64,000 nt of DNA from Hysterangium stoloniferum (lineage: Eukaryota; Basidiomycota; Agaricomycetes; Hysterangiales; Hysterangiaceae). The notes under the pieces were generated by a model. The model worked only from the letters and a program-made list of their open reading frames with translations, did no database searches and was not told the DNA's origin. The position numbers and the translations under genes are program-made. The stretch is taken from the NCBI GenBank assembly GCA_015178975.1, contig WHVD01000228.1, positions 1 to 64,000 of the forward strand. The letters run 5' to 3'. This document shows positions 10,487 through 21,871 of the stretch, in pieces. Position 1 is the first letter of the stretch; each line of letters begins with the position of its first letter.

Positions 10487-12863
10487 GATATCGATATGAA
10501 GTGCCTACAACCATTGCATTGCTACATCGCGCCCTTGTCATAGAACCTCATGTGATTCCCGACTCAGATTACCATCTATAAACTTTCTGCCATTGGGTCG
10601 ATTGCTTGACTACTCGGGAGCTATACTTGGACCTAGGGAACCAGTTCCATCTGTGTTTGTATTGCACGCTCCGATTCACGCAGTGCAAAGGAAGTAGGCT
10701 CAAAAATTGTACATGATGTATGGTGTATGTATAGTATTGAATATCATGCATTCTCTAATGCGATAGACATGGCTACATTGCCAATCAATAGAAGGGAGAA
10801 CACTATCTACACTATTTTTCGATGGGAGGAGCCAAGGCCTGGACCTGTAGTAGTCGGACGTTTTATGATATAGTTTTCCATGAATGACAGCGGTAAGCAG
10901 CATTCGGTACGATTATAATCACTTCTGCTTGGCTGGTACTCAAACGAAAAGGGAAGGAAAAATACTTAGGGAGGCAGCCTAGAGCTTGTCAATTTCCCTG
11001 ACAAATTTTAACCGTACCCATTGATATGATAGGCTCAGATTCTATAGTAAGCCAAGTTAGAAGATCTGAAGCTTGGTGTGCGGAAGACCCAATAAGTGGG
11101 GGGACAACCGAGAATCGGGAGGTCACATCCTCTTGACAACAAACGTTGTATAACCATTTGCTTGACATCGCTCTATTGACTGAACTCGGAAAACTGCCCA
11201 TCTTCTCAAACCTTACATCTCAATTGACGAAAAGTTAGAAGGGTAGTTCTAAAAGGGGGGCCAAAAGTTCACAGTACGCTTCCGATATACGGGCATACAT
11301 ATGGTGCATATCAAACTCAGGGTTAACCGTGGCGGTTAGGCGAGTAGTGGTGAGAAGATTCTGGTGTCAGTTCGCGGAGGGGGGGGGCCTGTAAGCTATC
11401 AATTTTCATTCGTTGTGATTTGTTCAGTAAGTTCTATAATTACTCAAGGTGTGGTCCACATAGGTATTTGTTATGGGGATGTCATAACCGACAAATTCAT
11501 CCACATAAAGGTCTGCAGGGCCTTGTTTGGGGGTTCACCGCAATCCCAATAACTGAACATGGGTCAATAATCATGTCAATTATAAGTAATGTATATACAC
11601 CGTGATAAAAAGAATCCTTGTTTCACAATACCATCGGTGGGCACGAAACCAAAGGTGGCAAAATACAAGGTGGGTATAAATAGCTCACACTATGGTCAAG
11701 TCACTCAAAAAGGTAACAACATACAGACATTACACAGGGCTGAGGCTCAAATTCTCGATCTCGGAATATCCTCTACGTGTATGCTCTCGGCTTAATGAAA
11801 CGGCTTCTTTTGAAGGAGATCGTCATGAGGACAAAAAAGAATTTCCATTCAAGGACCACAATGTATAATTTATTCAGGGGGAATCCGCAAAGGGTGTTAT
11901 TCGGACCGTATCCGACATGTCCATCATTGATACAATGACACATTTGGGGGTCGCGGAAAAAATAAGGCATGTCCGAGAATGTCCAAATTGTTAAAAATGC
12001 GTCGGGAATTCAATTGAATTATTCAAGGCTTTTGGGCATTCTCAATGCGATCACGAGAGTATGTATGAAACCTGTAATGTTTGTAGTCAGAGGACAAAGG
12101 GGTCCAGTCCACACTACATATTCCAGCCATTCACACAGCTCACTGGAATCACCCATGCCCCTCCCAACAAGCATACCCACAGCATAAAGAAAAATCCACC
12201 CCTTATATGCTCGTCTTGCCAGAACGTTAACGAAGGTGCTGGACAATATTTCACGGTTATGTATCATAATGTCGGGTAACGGTGCTAATGAAAGAGCACG
12301 CGCTCTGGAAAACCATCTAAGTCATAAAAGCAACTAGTAACAAAATCACAAAATCATCCATTCTACAATGTACGCAGAGAATACAACACTCCTTTCTTGA
12401 CCGTTTCGCGCTGGAAGCCGCCAAAGGCCCAACAGCATCCAAAAATGTTTGGATGCTCGCAGAAAAAATCACACAACAGTCGTTGTGGACGTTACAGGTG
12501 CGGTTGACTGTTAGAAATTGAAGGTTGTAAAACAATAAACCGAGACATCCGTGATGGGACTTCTTGGCCAGCGACGAGGCGAAGCAAATCACAGGTATGG
12601 TATTCCCAGTGGAAGCTAGCAGGACCGCAGGTAAGCCCGTACGACCTGGCCAGCAGCCAGTGCTCCCAGCACCGAAGGAAAACTTTCAAAAAAATGAGAG
12701 ATGATGACAGTCGTCTTTGAGGCAATTGCACATTACTCTGACTTGGTCATTGGAAAGTTGGATTATAGGATTATACAAAACTTGGCATCAAAATCATAGC
12801 TGCATTTATGATATCAAAGCAGGAACAAATTAACTTTGGGGACACTATACCTAAGTACATATT
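10487..12863. other. Long stretch without a supported gene
   Basis: Only short ORFs occur here, none with recognisable content or consistent splice signals. GC is mixed, with a G-run near 11378-11387. It separates the convergent F-box and ClpP genes. I see no terminal repeats, target duplications or tRNA-like folds. A lost gene or a non-coding RNA cannot be excluded. Confidence 0.4.
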
Positions 12864-14043
12864 CTATTTTTTCGTTGTTGTGCCAGCTGGCGTTCCAGGA
12901 TCCGACGCTGGTCGTCGCTCCAATATTCCATCAATGAGACCAAATTCTTTTGCTTCTTCCGCTATGGGATCCAGCCGACAGTGAGCACTACAATAGAGGG
13001 GCAAACTTTGGGAAATTACCTGTTAGGAAATAGTCGCGTTCAAGTGCAGTATCTAGGAGTAACATTGATACGTTTGGGTCACGAGGCAACATAATTAGTA
13101 ACGTACTAAAGCGGGCCATGGCGTCCGTCTTGCTCTCTCCTTCTCTGGAGCAATGCCGTTGGTATATTTCGGTCAACTTTTCACGGACACGCAAAATCTC
13201 CTTAGCATGAATAGCAATATCGCTGGCTTGACCTGAAGCGCCGCCGGAAGGTTCTGTTCGAGAGGCGTGATGAGTTTAGCTGTCGGTGAAGAGGCTGATG
13301 AGCGCACGGTGAATCATAATGCTCGCATGAGGCAAACAATGTCTCTTCCCGGCCTCTCCTGTGAGTAATTATTAGCCTTAATGGATGTGACGGGCTACAG
13401 TACAAACCGGCTGCAAGAAGAAGAGACCCCATTGAGCAAGCCTGGCCTATACAGTAAGTATGTATCGGAGAGGAAACGTACTAATACGGCGGTCACCAAT
13501 ATTCTAGAAGCACAACAAGTCAACGGCCCACCTGCATCTATTATGTGGGAGATAAGACGTTGTAATATAAACATAACCAATAAATCATACGGTATCATAT
13601 ATAGCCAATCCTGCAGTAACACTCCCGCCTGGGGAATTGATGTAGAGATGTATGGGTTTAGATGATTCTTCGGCTTCAAGGAATAATAGTTGTGCGACTG
13701 TAAGAGCTGAATCATTGTCTCTGATCTTTCGAGGTTGTCAGATCCAATTTCTTTGTGGTTCCAGCAATCACTCACTGGTCCATACAGCATTATCACCCGC
13801 TCCCTCAGTAGACGTGAGAAAATATCATATGATCGTTCTCCACGTCCCTAATATGAGTTCATGTCAGATTTACAAATTATTGCTTGTTGTGTGTCGGGTT
13901 CTGACCGTTTGTTCGATAACAATAGGAACAAGACTTGATGTAGGTGTAGTTGTCCATGGGGAAGACTGAGCAAAAGGATGAAATTGTCGTAGTCCCTGGC
14001 GAACTGCCCGTAGAGCTGGGTTGACTGCACGCGATGGTAGCAT
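12864..14043 (-). CDS. clpP: Mitochondrial ATP-dependent Clp protease proteolytic subunit (ClpP)
   Basis: This serine peptidase forms the ClpXP barrel in the mitochondrial matrix. ATG at 14043 gives an Arg-rich, acid-poor presequence ([20 protein letters not shown]). [10 protein letters not shown] then joins over an intron to the family core [20 protein letters not shown]. Later exons show [20 protein letters not shown], the nucleophile region (Q)[12 protein letters not shown] with Ser just before Met, the His segment HASIMIH followed by [17 protein letters not shown], and ALERDYFLT carrying the third catalytic residue (Asp). The tail ends [12 protein letters not shown]...TTTKK at the stop 12866-12864. 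There are at least seven short introns; the short exon between IYDTMQ and QACSMG is uncertain. All three catalytic residues are visible, so it looks functional. Confidence 0.9.
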
Positions 14044-14130
14044 TTTAAAACAAGGCTACGCAATTCAACAGAGAATAGTTGTCGTTCGTCACGTGCCACC
14101 ATGTCCAATACGCGTTGTTCTTTAACGACC
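14044..14130. promoter_or_regulatory. Very short bidirectional promoter between ClpP and BRR6
   Basis: Only 87 bp separate the ClpP ATG (14043, minus) from the likely BRR6 ATG (14131, plus), and 57 bp if the upstream in-frame ATG at 14101 is used. It contains the CACGTG palindrome near 14091-14096 (GTCACGTGCC), an E-box-type site, and no clear TATA box. Confidence 0.5.
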
Positions 14131-15641
14131 ATGACCTCACGCTTTGAGCGACGATCTCATGAAGCTCCTATGGATTTCGAGTTTACAGATAGAAATAGAA
14201 ATGTCATTGCACCTGATTCACCCTTTCAACCACCCGTAAAACGTGAGTTGCTGCGTCAGTTTTCGTACTTGACTGTATCGCCTATTCCTGTTTAGGTTCG
14301 CATAATGACATGTCGATGTCAGCGCCGCCTTTTCCACAACCAAATCCATACACCCCGTCATTTGGTACGAATAGTAATGTCCCGTTCTTGTTCAAGCAAG
14401 CAATTCCACCTTCGATGCCAGATCCCCCATGGCAGCCTAGGTCACCAATGCAACAACATCAGCCGGAGATAAATGATGTCTCCATGGACGATGCTAGTCC
14501 TCCAAAACTGGAGATGCCTGTTCCGATCACAGCTGAGAGGGCTGTAGCTACTGGTGCGCTGAGCAGGGTATTTCGCTCGCGACAGAAACAGAAGTTCAGA
14601 ACATCGAGACGGGGCGGCAGGTCGAGGATGTACGACGAAGACGCAGACGAGACAGATGAAGAGGATCTAACTGAAACGGATGAAGAAGGCGAACTCACTG
14701 CCTCTACTCCTCATCGAAGAAGAGGACTTCAAAAATCACATTCGGAACCCGTGACGACGACAGCAAACCACAATCACCATTATACTTTTCATGTTCCCAC
14801 CCCACAATTATCGCATTCGGAGATCCCATACATATTACTTGGGTATGTCGTTCAAATCATTCAGACCACCATCGATTCTCAACTACTCTTGTCAGATATC
14901 TGCAATTTTTTTTCAACCTATCTCTCGTTATTACACTATTATATTTGATGTATTGCTTTTTCCGGGCTGTTCAGAAAGACGTAGAACAAAAAATGGTGGA
15001 GAATACTCTTGGTGCGTGGGGTAATTTCAACCCAGTTGGACACTGTCAGTTAAATATCTACCTTCAAGACACTTTACAGGAAATTAGCGCGTGCGCCCAG
15101 CTTTATAACGATAATTACTGCGCCGACAAGCCATCCCCGATTATTGCATTACAATGTCAGGAGTGGAAGGCCTGTATGGCTCGTGATGCGACGATTGTTG
15201 GGCGGACAAGATTACTTGCGCAGCTAATTGGCGAAGTTATCGATGGGTTTATGGAACCTATAACCTGGAGGACGATGGTCAATTTGGTTTTTCGTCTATC
15301 GATCATGCGCTGAAGTGATTAACTTGCAGATATTTACTACTACATCCTTAGCAATGGGTATTGCTTTCATTAATACCCTATTGATGTTTTATCGCGGTCG
15401 CCATGCTCCCCAATCGATGCCAGTCCCCACAGCAACACCATCATTCCAAGGTTTCGGCGCTCAATCGCTTCCCCCATACTGGGGACAAGCACCTGCACCG
15501 TTAGGTGGTGGCATGTCAAGGCATGAGGGCATAAATGACTTAGGACGGGGATGGAGCACTTCTGGGGATGTGAACGATGTCTCAGAAACACCAAGCCGGC
15601 GTAGAAAAATTTCTGATGACGAGGATGTCAAGCTTAGATAG
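14131..15641 (+). CDS. BRR6: Brr6/Brl1-family nuclear envelope protein
   Basis: Brr6/Brl1 proteins sit in the nuclear envelope and act in nuclear pore insertion and membrane lipid balance. I chose ATG 14131 (MTSRFERRSHEAPMDFEF) because it resembles the usual family start; 14101 is an in-frame alternative. After an intron at about 14242-14294 comes a long disordered, Pro-rich then acidic region (DEDADETDEEDLTETDEEGE). The domain itself begins LLGY and continues, after an intron, with QFFFNLSLVITLLYLMYCFF (first membrane helix). The lumenal part carries the conserved cysteines (CAQLYNDNYCADKP, QCQEWKAC). IFTTTSLAMGIAFINTLLMF is the second helix. A basic/acidic tail ends at 15641. Length and order fit the family and it looks intact. 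Confidence 0.85.
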
Positions 15642-15736
15642 TTATTACAGAGTTTTTGGATATCATGGATGGTTCATAGTGGCTGCTAGTCTAAATCAGA
15701 AAAGACTCTCAATTTTTGGTGTGACGTGAGGTAGTT

Positions 15737-15764
15737 GTCACGCTGAGCGTGTCACGCTGAGCGT
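15737..15764. promoter_or_regulatory. Two tandem copies of a palindromic 14-mer upstream of the SMN gene
   Basis: GTCACGCTGAGCGT occurs twice head to tail (15737-15750 and 15751-15764). Each holds the perfect inverted repeat ACGCT-G-AGCGT. The pair ends 25 bp before the ATG, so it may be a transcription-factor site or part of the 5' UTR. Confidence 0.45.
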
Positions 15765-15789
15765 GCCACTCACTCGTTTGTACTCAAGT

Positions 15790-16854
15790 ATGCGTTCTTT
15801 GGTGTCTTACGATGATATAGCTTCACAAATTCCGTCGGAAAAATCTAGCTCTACTCAAATGCCTTATGGATCGCCACCGAAGAAAAAGCGTAAACACAAT
15901 AACCGTCAAGGACAGAGAGGCAACCACCGCGACTCGTACCGAGGAGAACAGTACGAAGCAGGGGAATATGAATTTCATGCGACTACAAAGTCCAAACGAC
16001 GCAATTATGGAATTAAGGAAGAGAGTCGACAACTAACGTATGAGGAGATCTGGGATGATTCAGTGCTCATTCAAGCATGGGATGCTGCAGTGGAGGAATA
16101 TGAGGTATGTGGGATGCACATCTCTCCTGTGTTATATTATACTAAAAATATGTACATATAGGTACTGAACGGCCCAGATAAAAAATGGAAGTCAGAGCCA
16201 ATCAAAAAATCACCACTGTACGTCTTTCTTGCCACCTTCCCCACTCGTGCTAATGAATACGTCCCTAGCAGATGGTATAATATCCCACCGGAAAAAAAAG
16301 AAGAGCCCGACTCATCAAGCGGTCCTGCCATGATATCAATTCCTACTGCATTTGCTTCTTACTTTGAAGACCAAGAAGGAGGTGATGAGGAGGCAGCCCA
16401 ACAAGAGGACCCAGAGAATTCTCGACCCCTTAACTTTGACACCTTTGTGCCCCGACATGATCCATCGCTGACCCGAGGCGAACCAAGTATCGGTCCTTCC
16501 GTGGGTGCTATGCCAAATGGAATTTTCCCCCCTCCTCCAATTCCGGTAGGTGGCGTGAGCACTGAAGATGCCTTCCAAAATGCGATGGGTGCATGGTATT
16601 GGGCCGGATATTGGACTGGTGTATACCATGTGAGTATTTCGTTACATCTGCGATCACCGTGTCATTGATGTCTCGCGATATTAAAGACTGTGTCCAAGAA
16701 ACCGGATGAGAAGGCAGCTAAAACCCTCGAGACGAACGTTGTTGAAGTGGCACAGGAAGATTCCGATGATATGGATTTAGAAGATGAATCTGAGGATGCT
16801 GCAGATGCCGAAATTCCGAAAGTCATAGAATCGGAAGATCTTATTCCGACTTAG
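15790..16854 (+). CDS. SMN1: Survival motor neuron (SMN) homologue
   Basis: SMN is the oligomeric scaffold that, with Gemin2, loads Sm proteins on spliceosomal snRNA. ATG 15790 gives MRSLVSYDDIA. A basic stretch (PPKKKRKHNN) could be a nuclear signal. EEIWDDSVLIQAWDAAVEEY corresponds to the Gemin2-binding helix (compare human IWDDTALIKAYDKAV). AMGAWYWAGYWTGVYH is a clear YG-box oligomerisation motif (compare human SWYMSGYHTGYYMG). I see no Tudor domain, as in the short yeast Smn1. Unusually, an intron after the YG box adds an acidic tail of about 55 residues (EDSDDMDLEDESEDAADAE) ending LIPT at TAG 16852-16854. Three or so introns are implied. It is convergent with the ATPase gene. Confidence 0.82.
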
Positions 16855-17110
16855 GGCTCGACCCGCTTGGAATGTAAGTATAAAACTTAGACTCTCAACT
16901 TTTACCTCTACTTGGTTGAGTGATTATGTATCCGAGGATGTCCGATTGGTTAATATAATAGGTATGCCCCCCTTCCTAATACACAATGGGTTTCACAATA
17001 TAGCATGGGTGATCATTGGAAAATATCAGTAGCCACAAATAACATCTAAGTTCCTCCGAGCCTAGGAACTATTGAAAAAATTATGTTTATCTTAGTTCAC
17101 TCACAGCCAA

Positions 17111-20100
17111 TTACCATGCAAAGTACGCCAGCGTTCCGTGAGGGTAACGGCGAACTAAATACTTCCGCAGTTCGTCCAAGCTAGATCAATCTGATGTAGG
17201 TAGTGTCACAATGAAAAAGATAATCTGTTCTCACCATAGCAAGGCAAAACCGAATGTAAGGGGGATGAAGTAATGTTCGGCTGGAATACCTCTGGTCGTA
17301 AAGATTTTTTGGCTGGGAATTAAATCAGCCACTGTCCTGGTTGTTCGCCGCACTGAAATTACTCACAACCAAGGCACATAACTGAAGAATATTCCAAGCA
17401 CTACTGCACAAATCATCGCAGGGACGAGATATTTATTGCGCGTCGGGGGATGCTGGAAAATGCTAAGTTTTCGTGTACGGGTTGCTAACAGATTTCTGTG
17501 TAGAGGATGAACCAGGTCACTAGTCATCAAAGAATTACCACTCACCCCCATTGCATAACTATCAAAGTGAAGAAATATACGCTTTGTGCGCGATATAGTT
17601 CTTCATTAGACAATGTCGGCCAACTACCAAACTTAAACACCAAATCTGAAAAAGGAATTCCTCGGCGTTGCAAATACCAGAAAGACCTTGAATAACCTGT
17701 CGGTTTATCATATAGACTAGACAGTTCCTCACGCTTACATCGACATTGCGGCCAAGCTCTCCAACACCCCTAAGAAACCATAAGCATGAAGGAGAAGTTT
17801 CCAATCGGCAAGGCGTTCGGTCTTAACGTTCCTTGGTCTACGACGTAATAGGCCGGACTCTGGAGTCTCCATACACAAACTGAGAGCCGGTGCCAAGTCG
17901 GTGGCCACGCAGATAATAATCATCTGATGAGAAGTCAGATAGAGATCCCAACAATCAATAAAAATCAATTCACTTGAAGATTACCGAGCATCTGATTTGT
18001 AGATTTAGTAGGAAATCCACAATATTGATAATAAATACGAACCTGAGGCACGCCAAGGAGAATATTGAAGAGAACGGGCATTAACTCAGAGAAACTGAAG
18101 GGGGAAGAGTTTTGTTAAAATACTCTGTAAATCTTAAACTTGTATTACCTTCCAGCAGGAAGAAGATAAAGACAGGTCTTCTTCAAGTTGTCATAGACGA
18201 GTCGTCCTTAATATACCTTTGTCAGAACAGGCTTCACAGCTCATCCTAATGTGCAACCTACCATATTCCAATGCAACAACAATCGACCCGAAGTTATCCA
18301 GAAGTACCATATCAGCAGCCTCTCTGATTCCATAGGGTAAATGAAAGGGGGATATAATATACTGCACGTAGACCTACCTCGCAATATCTGAACCAGAACC
18401 CATGGCAATACCAATGTCGGCAACTCGCAGGGATGCACTGTCGTTCACGCCGTCTCCAGTCATAGCTACGATACATTCGCGGTCCTGGAAAGCACGGACA
18501 ATGAACAGCTTTTGCTCTGGCGTGGTCCGAGCGAAAACGATTTCGTCGTAGGTACACAGTTGATCAAGTTGTGTACCGCTGAACTTCGTCATGTCCGATC
18601 CTGTAATGACGATTCCTCTCATAGGTCGAGGATTATCATCCTCATCCGCCACTGGTACGTATGGGGGGATATCTTCTAGTGGCAATTCGGTATCCAAGTT
18701 GCTCAGATGGTGAATTGCGGCGACATTCGACACGATACCCGCTTGCGCGGCAATAGCAACGGCTGTTGCCGGATGATCACCTAGAAATTTGTTAGTAACA
18801 TGCTCAAAAACCATCTTTCTTCTCACCAGTAACAACAAAAAACCTAATGCCCGCTCCGCGACAAATTCTACGGTAAAATTCTCAATAAAGTAATATGCCG
18901 TCTAGTCACAACTTCATACCTAACGGTATCCACAATGTCCTCCTTGAGAGGGTCAATTAAACCGACAAGCCCAACGATAGTCAGATCTTCGTTCAAATCG
19001 CTCACGACATCAGCAAGCAGCTGGCGATTCTTCAGAATAGTCTTGGGCAAGTCATCGCCCTTTACGATCTTTCGGGCCAGCACAAGCACTCTCTGCCCTT
19101 GAGATGCCCAAGATTCCTGTTTGGCGATAACTCGTGCAAGGACATCAGGAGTTAATTGAATGGGTGGGCCACCGCCGGGAGGAGGAACAAACGAGCAACG
19201 GGGGAATAATACCTCGGGGGCACCCTTCACAGTCAATAGGTAATCGTTCGAGGTGAAATCATCCCATGAGGCAATAGGCGCAGGTCGAGCATCACCACCG
19301 AACGATGAGGAGATCCTTGAGACTTTTAACATAAATTTATCCTTAAGAAAGGAAACACGGAAAGTCAGCCACCACCAAAACATAACCAATGCACCATCAA
19401 AATTGACCTTCGAGTTGAAGTTAACTTTATGGACCTCTTCCCAGGCCTTTAGGGTGTCCTGAATAGGCGTCACAGAGTCGGAAAAACTCAGAATGGCAGC
19501 ATCTGCAAATACACTATTAGCAAGGAGGGGATATGAGCTATTGTGACTAACCCGTTGCGTCGCCGATGATGTTTCTGCGGTCCGATGTCTTTTCATCCGC
19601 GGCAAAAGCAGCTGCGTTGCAAATACCCGCAACAGCAGCGATCTGGGCAAGATTCTCTCGTGCCGCACCAGAAGTTTTGACAACTGGTTTAGTCTCTGAA
19701 GATGTTGTCTTTGATGATCCTGTCTCTGTGAGCTGACGACCAAGAATGACGGCATCACGCAAATCGGAAGGTGTGAGTTCGAGATCATAGACGGCAACAT
19801 TTTGGACATGCATGCGGTTTTGCGTCAGAGTGCCTGTTTGAAAGGTTAATTATATCCGAGGTTGAACAGTTATATTGTCACCCACCCGTTTTATCCTGCG
19901 AGTGGCGGTGAGTTGATATGTATTAGTAAATACGGATTAAATAAATAAAATAGACGTACGGAACACAGAACGTTAACTGCTCCAAGAGTTTCCACGATCG
20001 ATAGAGATTTACACAGCACCTAGGCGCAACTGTTAGTCCAAAAAAAAATAGGTGCTATCATATTCAACATACCTTTTGCTTACTTAGTGCCGCTGCGACC

Positions 20101-21871
20101 CTCGCTAAACTAATTGTCACTGCGATGGGCCTGCATGCCGTTAGTGCTTTTTTCACCACCTGTGAAAGAAAAACCTAACAGTCCCTCGGGAATAAATGCC
20201 ACTATAGACACGATACTCTCTTAAGTTTTACAATTCGATTTATCAAATTCGATGACAAACCTACGACGGAGACAAGATCGACCAGAAGGGTGGGCACATT
20301 GATGTAGGTCGGAAATACCCTCTTCAGCCTATTGTATAAGGGCTTTAGGTTAAAAGATATTGGCTTCATACCGGACATGAGACGAACCATGCCGCCCATA
20401 ATATAACGATCAGAATGGCAACAGCGAGCGCGAGGCCAGCAATTATCAACACAAAGCGCAGAATTTCCTTCTGTAATGTAGTCATATGCGTAGTCGCACG
20501 CGAGGACAGTGTCGCAATGCGACCGCTTAATGAAAATGCGGTTTAGCCTAACAATCTGAAAGACAAATATGAATATGACACACAATACAGTAAAGTCTCC
20601 AGTTTGAATGACGATTCCTTGACCGGAACCACTTGTACAGTGCGTGCCCTGCAATGCGATGTTTTTCGTCTGCAACGGAGTTAGTGAATACCGAGAGAGT
20701 GTATGAACGAGTGAAACGTACTTCGAGGAAATTGTCGTGGGTCTTATCGACTGTAGCAGGGATGGCCTCGCTCTACATAGGTACGTTGATGGACCGTGAT
20801 TAAGTGTACCCAAAAGATCACTCACTTCGCCGGTCAGAATGCTCCTATCGAAATTACAATCTCCAGTGCATTGGATGATCCTCATGTCGGCAGGAATTTT
20901 CATACCCATAGATATGATGACCTGCCAACATTAAGTTAAATATTTTCCACTTTCAAAATCGAATCAAGCTACAACATACCAGATCACCCGGTACAAGTTT
21001 CTCTGCGGGTATATTTATCTAACAGTGGTTGAGCAGGTAACTCATAGAGCAGAGAGATTTAGATGCACCTGGCCATTATTACGGAGGACAGTAACCGAAC
21101 TGGGCAACATTTCCTGTATACTACTCATGACGCGAGACGTAGAAAAATCTTGCCAGGCATTAAAGATGGCTTGAAGAACAATAACGATGAGTAGAACGAC
21201 GGCCAGGGCCAGATTTGAGACCAGAGGCGCGGGTTCTCCAAGAGGTTTCCTGTTTCACGATTAGACTTGAGACGTTAGATGAAAGTGAATATGTTACCAA
21301 GCGATGAAACATATGATACTAGCCAAGAGTAACAAGCTTCCAAATCCACCGAAAACCCATTCGAGAACCTTCCTGGCGTAATTACGGGGAGGAGGTGAAA
21401 TCTTGTTTAAGCCATAGGTTGCTTCACGGCGGGAAACCTGTGGGTCATCCAGACCAGATGAGGCCGAGGCCGAGAGCCGTTGGAGGAGTTCAGTAACGGA
21501 CAGCTTGTGCCAGTCAAGAGTGGCGAGGTCTGTTAGACGACATTATATGTGAATTCAGAGGACGTGAGGCGATTACAAGAGGAGAAGATGCCTTTGACTT
21601 CCGTCTTGGACTTCTTGAACTTTGAAGGAAGAGGCTTGAACGACGTTCCAGAGCTGGGAGCTTCTTTCTCCTTGAGTGAGTTTACCTGCATGCTAAGCGT
21701 CCTGAACTCCACGGGCAACCGAGCACTGGCGGGAGCCACATTGTCGCGGATGGAGCGAATGGACAAGGTGCGTGAGTCCATTGCAATACCGCTGCGGGGG
21801 AGCTGGCCAGGATTGTCGAACGTGGTGACTTTAGCATCCTGACGCTCAAGGTCGTGCTGGGGGGAGGCCAT
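17111..21871 (-). CDS. Type II P-type ATPase, Na+/K+-ATPase alpha-like
   Basis: This is a membrane cation pump that couples ATP hydrolysis to ion export. ATG 21871 gives [14 protein letters not shown] and a disordered N-terminus. The N-terminal cation-ATPase domain reads [20 protein letters not shown], then [19 protein letters not shown]. The actuator loop LTGE is followed, across an intron, by SEAIP. M4 follows with [20 protein letters not shown]. The phosphorylation site [12 protein letters not shown] is split over three exons, with a 10-nt micro-exon at 19895-19886. The nucleotide-binding part has [11 protein letters not shown]. The hinge has [20 protein letters not shown] (usual: GDGVNDAPSL). 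C-terminal membrane helices end [19 protein letters not shown] at TAA 17113-17111. All catalytic motifs are present, so it is probably functional. The ion (Na+, K+ or other) cannot be told from sequence alone. Confidence 0.88.
19886..19895 (-). other. 10-nt micro-exon encoding the DKTG phosphorylation site
   Basis: GATAAAACGG is flanked upstream by a 64-nt intron (19959-19896, GTACGT...CGCAG) and downstream by a 52-nt intron (19885-19834, GTGGGT...AACAG). Joining gives [12 protein letters not shown] exactly in frame. No other reading keeps the invariant motif. Confidence 0.8.

Noticed and set aside
12317-12731. A minus-strand ORF pair with a GAGSTG-like phrase in one frame.
   Set aside because: No P-loop context, no consistent frame, and no family resemblance.
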